A stretch of DNA of 64,000 bases from Rhodococcus opacus B4. GTDB lineage: Bacteria > Actinomycetota > Actinomycetes > Mycobacteriales > Mycobacteriaceae. The translations under genes and the position numbers were made by a program. Location: assembly GCF_000010805.1 (NCBI RefSeq), contig NC_012522.1, forward strand, positions 5,456,001 through 5,520,000, in the 5' to 3' direction. Below the pieces are notes generated by a model that was given only the letters and a program-made list of their open reading frames with translations, did not search any database and was not told the DNA's origin. Shown in pieces: positions 55,028-63,211 of this stretch. Within the stretch, counting starts at the first letter, position 1, and each line of letters opens with the position of its first letter.

Positions 55028-55171
55028 GTCGGTCCTCACCTCCACCTTCACAACTCCCGGAGAGCCTCGTGTGTTCCGTCCGATTTCGCTGTGGTTGGCT
55101 GACGGACGCCCAGTCGGGTGGGCAGCGGAGAATTGGTCAGTGGACAGCAATCACGAAGAAAGCGAGTGGAC

Positions 55172-55903
55172 ATGATCGGGACGAGTCGTGACGGCGACGT
55201 CTTCACCCTCGAACTGCAACGACCCGACCGTCGCAATGCGTTGAACACCGAGATCTGCGACCTGCTGCGCGAGGAGACGGAGAAGTCCGTCACCGACGGC
55301 GCGCGGGTGATCGTCCTCACAGGACAGGGCAGTGCATTCTGCGCGGGCGCCGACCTCTCGGGCGACGTGTACGCCGACGGGTTCACCGACACCCTGCTCG
55401 AGATGCTGCACACCATCGACTCGGTCCCCGTCCCGGTCATCGCCGCGATCAACGGCCCCGCGATCGGTGCGGGCAGTCAGCTGGCGCTCGCCGCGGACCT
55501 GCGGGTGGTCGCGCCCGAGGCCCGCTTCGCCATCCCCGCCGCCAAGCTCGGGATCTCCGTGGACCGGTGGACCGTGCACCGGCTGGCCGCCCTGATCGGC
55601 GGCGGACCGGCACGAACGATCCTGCTCGGCGCGGAAGAGGTCGGGGCCGACGAGGCGCTCGCGCACGGCCTCGCCAACAAGCGCGGCGACCTCGCCGTCG
55701 CGCAGCAGTGGGCGCACTCGATCGCGCGCCTCGCGCCACTGTCGCTGCAACACCTCAAGATGGTGCTCAACGACGACGGCACCCAGAGCCCGCCGCCGCC
55801 CGAGCAGCTCGCGGCGCTGCACGCGGCGTGGAAGAGCTACGACGCGCAGGAAGCGCGGGCCGCCCGCGCCGAGAAGCGTCCCCCGGTGTTCCGCGGTCAG
55901 TAG
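55172..55903 (+). CDS. echA6: Enoyl-CoA hydratase/isomerase EchA6
   Basis: 243-residue crotonase-fold protein. Key segments: LELQRPDRRNALNTEI, VLTGQGSAFCAGADLSG (oxyanion hole), VPVIAAINGPAIGAGSQLALAADLRV and the C-terminal LSLQHLKMVLND. M. tuberculosis EchA6 (Rv0905), next to accD3 there, lacks hydratase residues and instead carries acyl-CoA to FasII; here the second catalytic Glu region reads RWTVHRLAALIG, so hydratase activity is doubtful and a carrier role is plausible. ATG 55172 precedes the conserved region; GAAGAAAG lies upstream. Confidence 0.87.
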   Translation: MIGTSRDGDVFTLELQRPDRRNALNTEICDLLREETEKSVTDGARVIVLTGQGSAFCAGADLSGDVYADGFTDTLLEMLHTIDSVPVPVIAAINGPAIGAGSQLALAADLRVVAPEARFAIPAAKLGISVDRWTVHRLAALIGGGPARTILLGAEEVGADEALAHGLANKRGDLAVAQQWAHSIARLAPLSLQHLKMVLNDDGTQSPPPPEQLAALHAAWKSYDAQEARAARAEKRPPVFRGQ

Positions 55904-55934
55904 CCGTCGGCCGCACCTTTCCCGCACTCGTGGT

Positions 55935-55948
55935 TACAGTTGTCGGGG
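55935..55948 (+). promoter_or_regulatory. -10 element for leaderless metallohydrolase gene
   Basis: TACAGT at 55935-55940 ends 7 nt before GTG 55948; no SD. It supports GTG 55948 and a length equal to Rv0906. Confidence 0.5.
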
Positions 55949-57063
55949 TGAAAGCGAAGAACGCCGTGACGACTGTTCTGGCCACCGCCGCCCTCGGGTG
56001 GCTGACGCGCGCCGCGTGGGGGCTCCCGTCCCAGATCGGCGCGTCGCGCGCCAAGGTGCGTCCGTACGCCGCGACGTCGCCGCGGTACCGCAACCGTCAG
56101 TTCCACAACACCGATCCGAGCAGCATGATGCTGCCCGGTTCGGAGACCGGGATCCTCAAGGCGCTGATCACGCGGGGCAAGGCGGGACGCCCGCGCAGGC
56201 CGATCCCGCTCGCGACGCCCCTCGCGCCCGTCGAGGCCGCCGACGTCGCCGTCACCTGGTACGGCCATTCGAGTGTGCTCGTCGAGGTCGACGGCTACCG
56301 GGTGCTGGCCGACCCGGTGTGGAGCCGCCGGGTGTCGCCGTCCGCGCTTCTCGGTCCGTCCCGCATGCACCCGACCCCCGTGCCGCTGGCCGACCTGCCC
56401 GTCCTGGACGCCATCGTCATCTCGCACGACCACTACGACCACCTCGACATGGCCACCGTGCAGCAACTCGCCGCCACCCAGAAGGCGCCGTTCGTGGTTC
56501 CGGTCGGCCTCGGCGCGCACCTGCGTCACTGGCGGGTGCCGGAGGAGCGGATCGTGGAACTCGACTGGGACGAGTCGACGACCCTCGGCGAACTCACGCT
56601 CACGTGCACCGAGGCCCGGCACTTCTCCGGCCGGGGCCTGGTGCGCAACACCACCCAGTGGGCGTCGTGGGTGCTCGCCGGTCCGAGCCGGAAGGTGTTC
56701 TTCGGCGGCGACAGCGGGTACACGCCGCGGTTCGCCGAATTGGGCCGCCGCTACGGTCCGTTCGATCTCACGCTGCTGCCCGTCGGCGCCTACGACACCC
56801 GGTGGGCGGACATCCACATGAACCCCGAGGAGGCGGTGCAGACGCACGCCGACCTCAACGCCGGCGACGCCGGCCGCGGACTGCTGGTGCCGGTGCACTG
56901 GGCCACGTTCAACCTCGCGTTCCACACGTGGTCCGAGCCGATCGTCCGGCTGCTCGCGGCCGCGCAGGAGGCGGGCACCCCGGTGGCCGTGCCGATGCCC
57001 GGACAGCGGGTCGACGCACTGAAGCCGGCCGCGCAAACCCCGTGGTGGACCGCACTCGGCTGA
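55948..57063 (+). CDS. Metallo-beta-lactamase-fold hydrolase (Rv0906-like, UlaG/NAPE-PLD type)
   Basis: 371-residue exported or membrane-attached hydrolase. A short hydrophobic N-terminus (AKNAVTTVLATAALGWLTRA) precedes the MBL fold: VTWYGHSSVLVEVDGYRVLADPVW, the zinc motif ISHDHYDHLDM (HxHxDH), FFGGDSGYTPRF and VPVHWATFNLAFHTW with the last ligand. This order resembles N-acyl-phosphatidylethanolamine phospholipase D and UlaG enzymes. Length equals M. tuberculosis Rv0906 and neighbours agree (echA6 before, ctpE after). Substrate probably a phospho- or acyl-ester lipid. Confidence 0.88.
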   Translation: MKAKNAVTTVLATAALGWLTRAAWGLPSQIGASRAKVRPYAATSPRYRNRQFHNTDPSSMMLPGSETGILKALITRGKAGRPRRPIPLATPLAPVEAADVAVTWYGHSSVLVEVDGYRVLADPVWSRRVSPSALLGPSRMHPTPVPLADLPVLDAIVISHDHYDHLDMATVQQLAATQKAPFVVPVGLGAHLRHWRVPEERIVELDWDESTTLGELTLTCTEARHFSGRGLVRNTTQWASWVLAGPSRKVFFGGDSGYTPRFAELGRRYGPFDLTLLPVGAYDTRWADIHMNPEEAVQTHADLNAGDAGRGLLVPVHWATFNLAFHTWSEPIVRLLAAAQEAGTPVAVPMPGQRVDALKPAAQTPWWTALG

Positions 57064-57101
57064 ACCCGGCGCGCATCCCCTCGGAGCCGAGCCCCGTTGC
57101 G

Positions 57102-57114
57102 TAGCCTTTGACCA
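57102..57114 (+). promoter_or_regulatory. -10 element for leaderless ctpE
   Basis: TAGCCT at 57102-57107 ends 6 nt before ATG 57114; no SD. Confidence 0.5.
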
Positions 57115-59564
57115 TGGCATACGACGAAACGGGCACCGACAGCGTGGCAGTCGTCGCGGTGGAGGGACTGACGGCCGCCCAGGTGGCGGAGCGGGTGGCG
57201 GCGGGTAAGACCAACGACGTCCCGGATCGGGCCAGCCGGTCGGTGCGCGACATCGTGCGCGCCAACGTGTTCACCCGGATCAACGCGATCCTCGGGGTAC
57301 TGCTGCTCATCGTGCTGGCCACCGGTTCGATCATCGACGGGATGTTCGGTCTGCTGATCATCGCCAACAGCGGCATCGGCATCATCCAGGAAGTGCGGGC
57401 CAAGCGGACCCTCGACAAGCTGGCGATCGTCAGCCAGACCAAACCGGTGGTGCGCCGCGACGGCGTCGCGGTCGCGATGGCACCCCGGGAGGTCGTGCTC
57501 GACGACATCATCGAACTCGGCGCCGGCGATCAGATCGTCGTCGACGGGGTCGTGGTGGAGGCGGCGTCCCTCGACGTCGACGAGTCCCTCCTCACCGGTG
57601 AGGCCGACCCCGTGCACAAGGACGTCGGTCAGCAGGTGCTGTCGGGAAGTTTCGTCGCGTCGGGCAGCGGCTGTTACCGGGCCACGAAGGTCGGCAGCGA
57701 CGCGTACGCCGCGAAACTCGCGGACGAGGCCAGCAAGTTCACGCTCGTGCACTCGGAGTTGCGCAGCGGCATCGACAAGATCCTGAAATTCATCACGTAC
57801 CTGATGATTCCGGCGGGACTGCTGATCATCTACAACCAGCTGTTCTCCAGCGGCGAATCGATCCGGCCGGCGCTGAGCGGGATGGTGGCCGCGCTGGTCC
57901 CGATGGTGCCCGAGGGTCTGGTGCTGATGACGTCGATCGCGTTCGCGGTCGGGGTGGTCCGGCTCGGTCAGCGGCAATGTCTCGTGCAGGAACTGCCCGC
58001 CATCGAGGGTCTGGCCCGCGTCGACGTGGTGTGCGCCGACAAGACCGGAACCCTCACCGAGAACGGCATGCGGCTGTCCGAACTGCGCTGCGCCGACCCG
58101 TCCGACGCCGAACCGTCCCGGGCGGCACTCGCCGCGATGGCGGCGTCCGATCCGCGGCCGAACGCCAGCGTCCTCGCGATCAAGGAGGCGTTTCCCGACG
58201 CCCCCGACTGGGGCGACGCGACCGCGGAGGCCCCGTTCTCCTCGGCGAAGAAGTGGAGCGGCCAGTCGTACGGCACCCACGGCAACTGGGTCCTCGGCGC
58301 ACCGGACGTCCTGCTCGACCCCGGCAGCGACATGGCCCGGCAGGCCGAGGACGCCGGCTCCTCGGGACTGCGGGTGCTCCTGCTCGGCAGCTGCGACGTC
58401 CCGGTCGGCCACCCCGCGGCGCCGGGCGTGATCACACCGCGCGCGCTGGTGATCCTGGAACAGCGCGTGCGCCCCGACGCCCGCGACACCCTCGAATACT
58501 TCGCGAGCCAGAACGTCACCGTGAAGGTCATCTCCGGTGACAACGCCGTGTCGGTCGGCGCGGTGGCCGGATCCCTCGGGCTGCCCGGCGGCGACCGTCC
58601 CGTCGACGCCCGCGAACTGCCCGCCGACCGCGACGCCCTCGCCGAGACCCTGGAGACGTCCACCACGTTCGGCCGGGTGCGCCCCGACCAGAAGCGGGAG
58701 ATGGTGGGGGCGCTGCAATCTCGCGGTCACACCGTCGCGATGACGGGCGACGGCGTCAACGACGTGCTGGCCCTCAAGGACGCCGACATCGGCGTGTCGA
58801 TGGGCTCCGGCAGCCCCGCTACCCGCGCGGTCGCGCAGATCGTGTTGCTGGACAACAAGTTCGCGACCCTGCCGTACGTGGTGGGCGAGGGTCGCCGGGT
58901 GATCGGCAACATCGAACGCGTCTCGAACCTGTTCCTCACCAAGACCGTGTACTCGGTGTTGCTGGCGTTCCTGATCGGACTCACCGGTGTGCTGTCGCAG
59001 ATCTTCCATTTCGAGCCGGTGCCGTATCCGTTCCTGCCGCGGCACGTGACGATCGCCGCCTGGTTCACCATCGGCATTCCCGCGTTCATCCTGTCGCTGG
59101 CCCCGAACAACGAACGGGCGCGCTCCGGGTTCGTGCCGCGGGTGATGCGTCTCGCCGTGCCGTCGGGTGTGATCATCGGTGTCACGACGTTCATTTCGTA
59201 CCTTCTCGTGTACGCGGGCCCGGATCAGACGGAGACGCAGAAGATTCAGGCCGGGACGTCGGCGCTCATCACCCTCATCATGATCGCCCTGTGGGTGCTG
59301 GCCGTGGTCGCGCGGCCGTACGTGTGGTGGAAGCTGGTGCTGATCTTCGGATCCGTAGCGGGATACCTCATCCTGTTCGCGTTGCCGTTCACGCGGGAGT
59401 TCTTCAAACTCGATCCGACCAACATCGGCGCCACCACCTCCGCTCTCGTGTGCGGGCTCGTGGGCGTGGTTCTCGTCGAAATCGGATGGTGGGTCACGGG
59501 CCGGTTGCACGGTGAGCACCGCCGGCTCTTCGCGGCGCCGGAAGACCTTCCGGGCGTGCACTGA
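57114..59564 (+). CDS. ctpE: P-type calcium-transporting ATPase CtpE
   Basis: 816-residue P2-type ATPase. Actuator domain with SLDVDESLLTGEADPV (TGE), P-domain with the phosphorylated Asp309 in CADKTGTLTENG and hinge MTGDGVNDVLALKDADIGVSMGSG; about ten helices, the last six after ~residue 600. The segment PMVPEGLVLM carries the TM4 PEGL motif of calcium/sodium-type pumps. Matches M. tuberculosis CtpE (Rv0908), a calcium transporter needed for cell-surface integrity. TTG 57108 is a weaker alternative start. Confidence 0.92.
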   Translation: MAYDETGTDSVAVVAVEGLTAAQVAERVAAGKTNDVPDRASRSVRDIVRANVFTRINAILGVLLLIVLATGSIIDGMFGLLIIANSGIGIIQEVRAKRTLDKLAIVSQTKPVVRRDGVAVAMAPREVVLDDIIELGAGDQIVVDGVVVEAASLDVDESLLTGEADPVHKDVGQQVLSGSFVASGSGCYRATKVGSDAYAAKLADEASKFTLVHSELRSGIDKILKFITYLMIPAGLLIIYNQLFSSGESIRPALSGMVAALVPMVPEGLVLMTSIAFAVGVVRLGQRQCLVQELPAIEGLARVDVVCADKTGTLTENGMRLSELRCADPSDAEPSRAALAAMAASDPRPNASVLAIKEAFPDAPDWGDATAEAPFSSAKKWSGQSYGTHGNWVLGAPDVLLDPGSDMARQAEDAGSSGLRVLLLGSCDVPVGHPAAPGVITPRALVILEQRVRPDARDTLEYFASQNVTVKVISGDNAVSVGAVAGSLGLPGGDRPVDARELPADRDALAETLETSTTFGRVRPDQKREMVGALQSRGHTVAMTGDGVNDVLALKDADIGVSMGSGSPATRAVAQIVLLDNKFATLPYVVGEGRRVIGNIERVSNLFLTKTVYSVLLAFLIGLTGVLSQIFHFEPVPYPFLPRHVTIAAWFTIGIPAFILSLAPNNERARSGFVPRVMRLAVPSGVIIGVTTFISYLLVYAGPDQTETQKIQAGTSALITLIMIALWVLAVVARPYVWWKLVLIFGSVAGYLILFALPFTREFFKLDPTNIGATTSALVCGLVGVVLVEIGWWVTGRLHGEHRRLFAAPEDLPGVH

Positions 59565-59690
59565 CCGGAGTACCGCTCGCGACGATCCGAACGGTTGGCG
59601 TCGCCGAGTCAATGCTGTGAGACTGGGTGCACGGCGGGTGATCGAACTCGCGCGGACAGTGCGTGCGCATGCACCGGAGGAGGAAGAACG

Positions 59691-59882
59691 ATGAGTTTCG
59701 TCGATACACTGAAGGGCCTGCTGGGCAAGGGAAAGGAAGCCGCTTCGCAGAACGCGGACAAGGTTCACGGCGCCATCGACAAGGCTGCCGACGTCGCGGA
59801 CAGCAAGACCGGGGGCAAGTACAGCGACAAGATCGACAAGGCCGCCGACGCGGCGAAGAAGGCCGTTCCCCCGAAGGAGTGA
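59691..59882 (+). CDS. MT0933-type small antitoxin-like protein (Rv0909-like)
   Basis: 63-residue helical, highly charged protein: MSFVDTLKGLLGKGKEAASQNADKV... with the repeated DKxxxxADxA pattern and the conserved TGGKYSDKIDKAADAAKKAV end. Pfam-type MT0933-like antitoxins look like this; in M. tuberculosis Rv0909 pairs with the SRPBCC toxin Rv0910 downstream of ctpE. Here no toxin follows; an antiporter operon starts instead. Strong SD GGAGGAGGAAGAACG. It could be an orphan antitoxin or a stress/stabilising protein. The gene ends at a strong terminator. Confidence 0.87.
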   Translation: MSFVDTLKGLLGKGKEAASQNADKVHGAIDKAADVADSKTGGKYSDKIDKAADAAKKAVPPKE

Positions 59883-59897
59883 ACCCTTCCCGGACAC

Positions 59898-59939
59898 ACC
59901 CGTGCGGGCCCCGGTTCTCGGACCGGGGCCCGCACGGGT
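59898..59939. terminator. Strong terminator after the Rv0909-like gene
   Basis: 18-bp perfect stem, 59898-59915 with 59922-59939, loop TCTCGG, followed by CTTC. It isolates the small protein gene from the antiporter operon. Confidence 0.85.
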
Positions 59940-59975
59940 CTTCGGGGATGACCCGCGCGTCGCGGGCGGGCGCGG

Positions 59976-59989
59976 CAGAATCGGTGTCG
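59976..59989 (+). promoter_or_regulatory. -10 element for leaderless antiporter operon
   Basis: CAGAAT at 59976-59981 ends 7 nt before GTG 59989. First-position C is tolerated in actinobacterial -10 boxes. Confidence 0.4.
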
Positions 59990-61605
59990 TGAACGCCGTC
60001 CTCGTGCTCCTCGTCATCATCGCGGCCATCGCCGTGACGAGTTTCGCGAAGCGCCGCGACCTGCAGGCGCCACTCGTCCTCGTGACCATCGGGTCGGTGG
60101 CGTCGTTCATTCCCGGGATGCCGCGGCTCGAACTGGACCCGGAGGCCATCCTCGGGGTGGTGCTGCCGCCGCTGCTGTACTCCGCGGCACTCAAGTTCTC
60201 GGTGGCCACGTTCCGGCGCCACCTCGCACCGATTCTGCGGCTGGGGATCTTCACCGTCCTGGCGACCGCGGTCGGGGTGGCCTTCTTCGCCAACTGGCTG
60301 GTCCCCGAACTCACGCTCGGCGCCGCGCTGGTCCTCGGCTCCGTGGTCGCGCCGACGGACGCGGTCAGCGCCGTCGCCGTCGGCCGCAGGCTCGGGCTGC
60401 CGAACCGGGTGATCGCCATCCTCACCGGTGAGGGGCTCGTCAACGACGCCACCGCACTGACCCTGTTCGCGGTCGCCGTCTCCGCCGTCGTCGGAACGAA
60501 GGTCCCCGTCCATCCCGTGGTGTTCTTCGCCTACGAGGTCGTCGCCGGGGTGCTGATCGGGCTGATCCTCGCGAAGATCGTCGAGTGGGTGCGTCACCGC
60601 ATGTACGACTCGCCGCTGGAAACGGTGCTGGGGCTGATGCTCCCGTTCGCCGCGTACCTCGCGGCCGAGGAGGTGCACGCGTCCGGGGTGCTGTCCGTCG
60701 TCGCCGCGGGGTTCCTGATGGGGCACAAGGCCACCGACGCCTCCGTGGCCACCCGAATCCAGGAGCGGTCGCTGTGGGAGAGCGTCGACCTCCTGCTCGA
60801 GATGTTCGTGTTCGCCTACATGGGACTGCAACTGAGGTTCGTCATCGACGACGTCCGCGACCAGGGCCTGCCGGTGCATCACATCTTCTTCTACGGCTTC
60901 GCGGTCCTCGCCGTGGTCATGGCGATCCGCCCGGCGTGGATCCTGCTGCACTGGCTCCGCCGCCGCGTCGGGCTGGCGATCAGGGCGCCGGGCGGGTCGG
61001 TGGAACTCGGGTGGCGGGAGAGCGTCGTCGTGTCCTGGGCGGGAATGCGCGGGGTGGTCACGCTCGCCGCCGCGTCCGGTGTGCCCGTGGTGATCGCGAG
61101 CGGACAGCCGTTCCCGGGGCGCGAGGTGATCCAGGCGATCGCGTTCGTCGTGGCCGTCGGCACCCTGCTGATCCAGGGCGCCACCATGCCGCTGCTGATC
61201 CGGACCCTCGATCTGGCGGATCCCGACGAACGCAGGCGCGAGGAGGAACAGGTGACGCTGGCCCGCGCGATCTCCCGCGACGCGGGCGAACGGGCGCTCG
61301 TCGAATTCGCCGCGAACCCGCCCGCGGAAGTCGACCGCGCGGAGGTCGCCGACATCCTCGACCGGGTGCGGCGGTCGATGCGGGCCAGACTGCAGGCCGA
61401 GGAGGCGGAGGACGCCGCCGAGAAGCAACGGGCAGGCGCACTGTTCGACCACTACCGCCGCGCCGCCCTGCGCGCGCAGCGGGAGGCGCTCATCGCCGCC
61501 CGCGATGCGGGCACACTCGACGACGAAGTGATGCGTAGCGTGTTGGAAGGCCTCGATGTGGAGGAGGCCGCAGCCGAGGAGCGGGTGCGGAGACGTCGCG
61601 AATGA
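59989..61605 (+). CDS. CPA1-family Na+(K+)/H+ antiporter
   Basis: 538-residue NhaP-type antiporter with about 12 helices followed by a charged cytoplasmic tail (from ~residue 420; LARAISRDAGERALVEFAAN...). Ion-site motifs: LVLGSVVAPTDAVSAVAVGRRLGLP and the GEGLVNDATALTLFAVAV with the conserved Asn-Asp pair. It exchanges Na+ or K+ for H+ for pH and salt control. GTG 59989 begins TM1 (NAVLVLLVIIAAIAVTSF) and is preferred to the longer frame, which begins inside the terminator. Its stop overlaps the next start (ATGA). Confidence 0.92.
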   Translation: MNAVLVLLVIIAAIAVTSFAKRRDLQAPLVLVTIGSVASFIPGMPRLELDPEAILGVVLPPLLYSAALKFSVATFRRHLAPILRLGIFTVLATAVGVAFFANWLVPELTLGAALVLGSVVAPTDAVSAVAVGRRLGLPNRVIAILTGEGLVNDATALTLFAVAVSAVVGTKVPVHPVVFFAYEVVAGVLIGLILAKIVEWVRHRMYDSPLETVLGLMLPFAAYLAAEEVHASGVLSVVAAGFLMGHKATDASVATRIQERSLWESVDLLLEMFVFAYMGLQLRFVIDDVRDQGLPVHHIFFYGFAVLAVVMAIRPAWILLHWLRRRVGLAIRAPGGSVELGWRESVVVSWAGMRGVVTLAAASGVPVVIASGQPFPGREVIQAIAFVVAVGTLLIQGATMPLLIRTLDLADPDERRREEEQVTLARAISRDAGERALVEFAANPPAEVDRAEVADILDRVRRSMRARLQAEEAEDAAEKQRAGALFDHYRRAALRAQREALIAARDAGTLDDEVMRSVLEGLDVEEAAAEERVRRRRE

Positions 61606-62849
61606 GGTGCGAGGTGGCTGTGCGTCCGGTGCGAACCGCCGTGGTCGCGCTGGCCGGTGCCCTGGCGCTGACCGCCTGCGCCACCGATGCGGCGTCCCCG
61701 AGTCCGCCGCCCACCACGTCGGTGGCGGCGCCCTCCGTCCCGCCCGTTTCCCCGGCGCCGACGGGGGATCAGCGGGGCGCGCTGATCAGCCAGGCACCCG
61801 TCCCCGGCACCGACCCGGCGATCACCGCCCTCGGCGCCACGGCGACCCGCGTCGTCTACCGGTCGACGTCCGGCGTCGACGGCGGCGGTTCGGAGGTGGT
61901 GGGCACGGTCTTCACTCCCGGCGGCCCCGCGCCGGACGGCGGCAGGCCTGTCGTGACGGTCGGGCACGGCACCACGGGCGTCACCGACGAATGCGCCCCC
62001 TCGTCCTCGCCGACGCTGCTGGGCACCACGAACCTCGTCCGGCCGCTGCTGCAGCGGGGGTACGTCGTGACCGTCACCGACTATCAGGGGCTCGGCACCG
62101 ACGGCCCGCACCCCTACCTCGAACCGGACACCGCCGCCTACGACCTCATCGACGCGGTCCGGGCGGCGCGCCACGTGGTGCCGGACGCGTCGACACGCTG
62201 GGCGGCGATCGGAGTGTCGCAGGGCGGGCAGGCGTCGTGGTCCGCGGCCGAGCACGCCGACGACTACGGCGACGGCCTGGAGTTCGCCGGCGCGGCGAAC
62301 CTGTCACCCGCGGCCGACCTGTCGGGGATCGTCGCCGACGGGACCGTCGCACCACTGTCGTTGCCGCAGAAGATGTTCCTGCCGTACCTCCTCGAGGGAT
62401 TGAAGGTGATCCACCCCGAGCTGAACCCGGACGACTACATGCGCGGCGCCCTCGCCGCCACCCCCGACGTCACGCTGTCGTGCGTCGCCGCGAAACTCCA
62501 GGAGAAGTGGACGGTGGCAACCCAGCTCACCCCGGCCGACACGGGACCGCGGACGGCGGCCGACGCCGACCGCATGCGAGGGTGGCTGCAGGACATCGCG
62601 CTGCCGCAGTCCGGTGCGGGCGGACCGATGCTCGTCGTGGTGGGGGATCGGGACAACCTCATTCTGCCGCAATGGACTTCGCAGGCCGTCGCCAGCGCGT
62701 GCGCGCTCGGCGACGTCGTCGAGTTCGACACGAGGCCCGGAGAGGGCCACGCGGACGGGCGGTCCGTCCCCGGGGCGGTGCAGTGGATCGCCGACCGCTT
62801 CGCCGGCGTGCCCGCACCGGACACCTGCGCCGAGGGGGGAACCCCGTGA
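61602..62849 (+). CDS. Lipoprotein secretory lipase
   Basis: 415-residue LIP-family alpha/beta hydrolase, paralogue of the lipase at 52792. Signal with lipobox ALTAC (residues ~23-27) anchors it to the membrane, followed by a Pro/Ser/Thr-rich linker (~28-55). Core: PVVTVGHGTTGVTDECAP, YVVTVTDYQGLGTDG, nucleophile in WAAIGVSQGGQASW, and VVVGDRDNLILPQW with Asp. It starts 4 nt inside the antiporter gene (ATGA) and its stop overlaps the next start (GTGA), so it is translated with the antiporter operon. Substrate unknown. Confidence 0.87.
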   Translation: MRCEVAVRPVRTAVVALAGALALTACATDAASPSPPPTTSVAAPSVPPVSPAPTGDQRGALISQAPVPGTDPAITALGATATRVVYRSTSGVDGGGSEVVGTVFTPGGPAPDGGRPVVTVGHGTTGVTDECAPSSSPTLLGTTNLVRPLLQRGYVVTVTDYQGLGTDGPHPYLEPDTAAYDLIDAVRAARHVVPDASTRWAAIGVSQGGQASWSAAEHADDYGDGLEFAGAANLSPAADLSGIVADGTVAPLSLPQKMFLPYLLEGLKVIHPELNPDDYMRGALAATPDVTLSCVAAKLQEKWTVATQLTPADTGPRTAADADRMRGWLQDIALPQSGAGGPMLVVVGDRDNLILPQWTSQAVASACALGDVVEFDTRPGEGHADGRSVPGAVQWIADRFAGVPAPDTCAEGGTP

Positions 62850-63211
62850 AGAAGGCGGATCTCGAACGGCTGCGGGCGCTGTGCCTCGTACTGCCCGAGG
62901 CGACCGAGCGGGTCAGTCACGGCGAACCCGCGTGGTTCGTCCGCAAGGCGCCGCAGTTCGCGACCCTCGCCGACCGTCACCACGACGACCGGGTGTCGTT
63001 CTGGGCCGCGGCCCCGCCGGGAGCGCAACAGGATTGGGTGTACCGCGACCCCGGCAGGTTCTTCGTCCCGCCGTACGTCGGGGGCCGCGGGTGGATCGGG
63101 GTGTACCTCGACGTGCCGCAGGACTGGGACGACGTCGCCGACATCGTCGAGGACGCGTACCGCACGGTCGCCCCGAAGACCCTGATCGCCCGACTGGACG
63201 CCGGCGAATGA
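62846..63211 (+). CDS. MmcQ/YjbR family protein
   Basis: 121-residue YjbR/MmcQ (DUF419) protein: LERLRALCLVLPEATERVSHGEPAWFV at the start, RVSFWAAAPPGAQQDWV, GRGWIGVYLDVPQDWDDVADIVEDAYRTVAPKTL at the end. These small proteins have a CyaY-like fold and are thought to bind DNA; no clear function. GTG 62846 overlaps the lipase stop and its own stop overlaps the kinase start (ATGA), so it is tightly coupled in the operon. Confidence 0.88.
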   Translation: MKKADLERLRALCLVLPEATERVSHGEPAWFVRKAPQFATLADRHHDDRVSFWAAAPPGAQQDWVYRDPGRFFVPPYVGGRGWIGVYLDVPQDWDDVADIVEDAYRTVAPKTLIARLDAGE

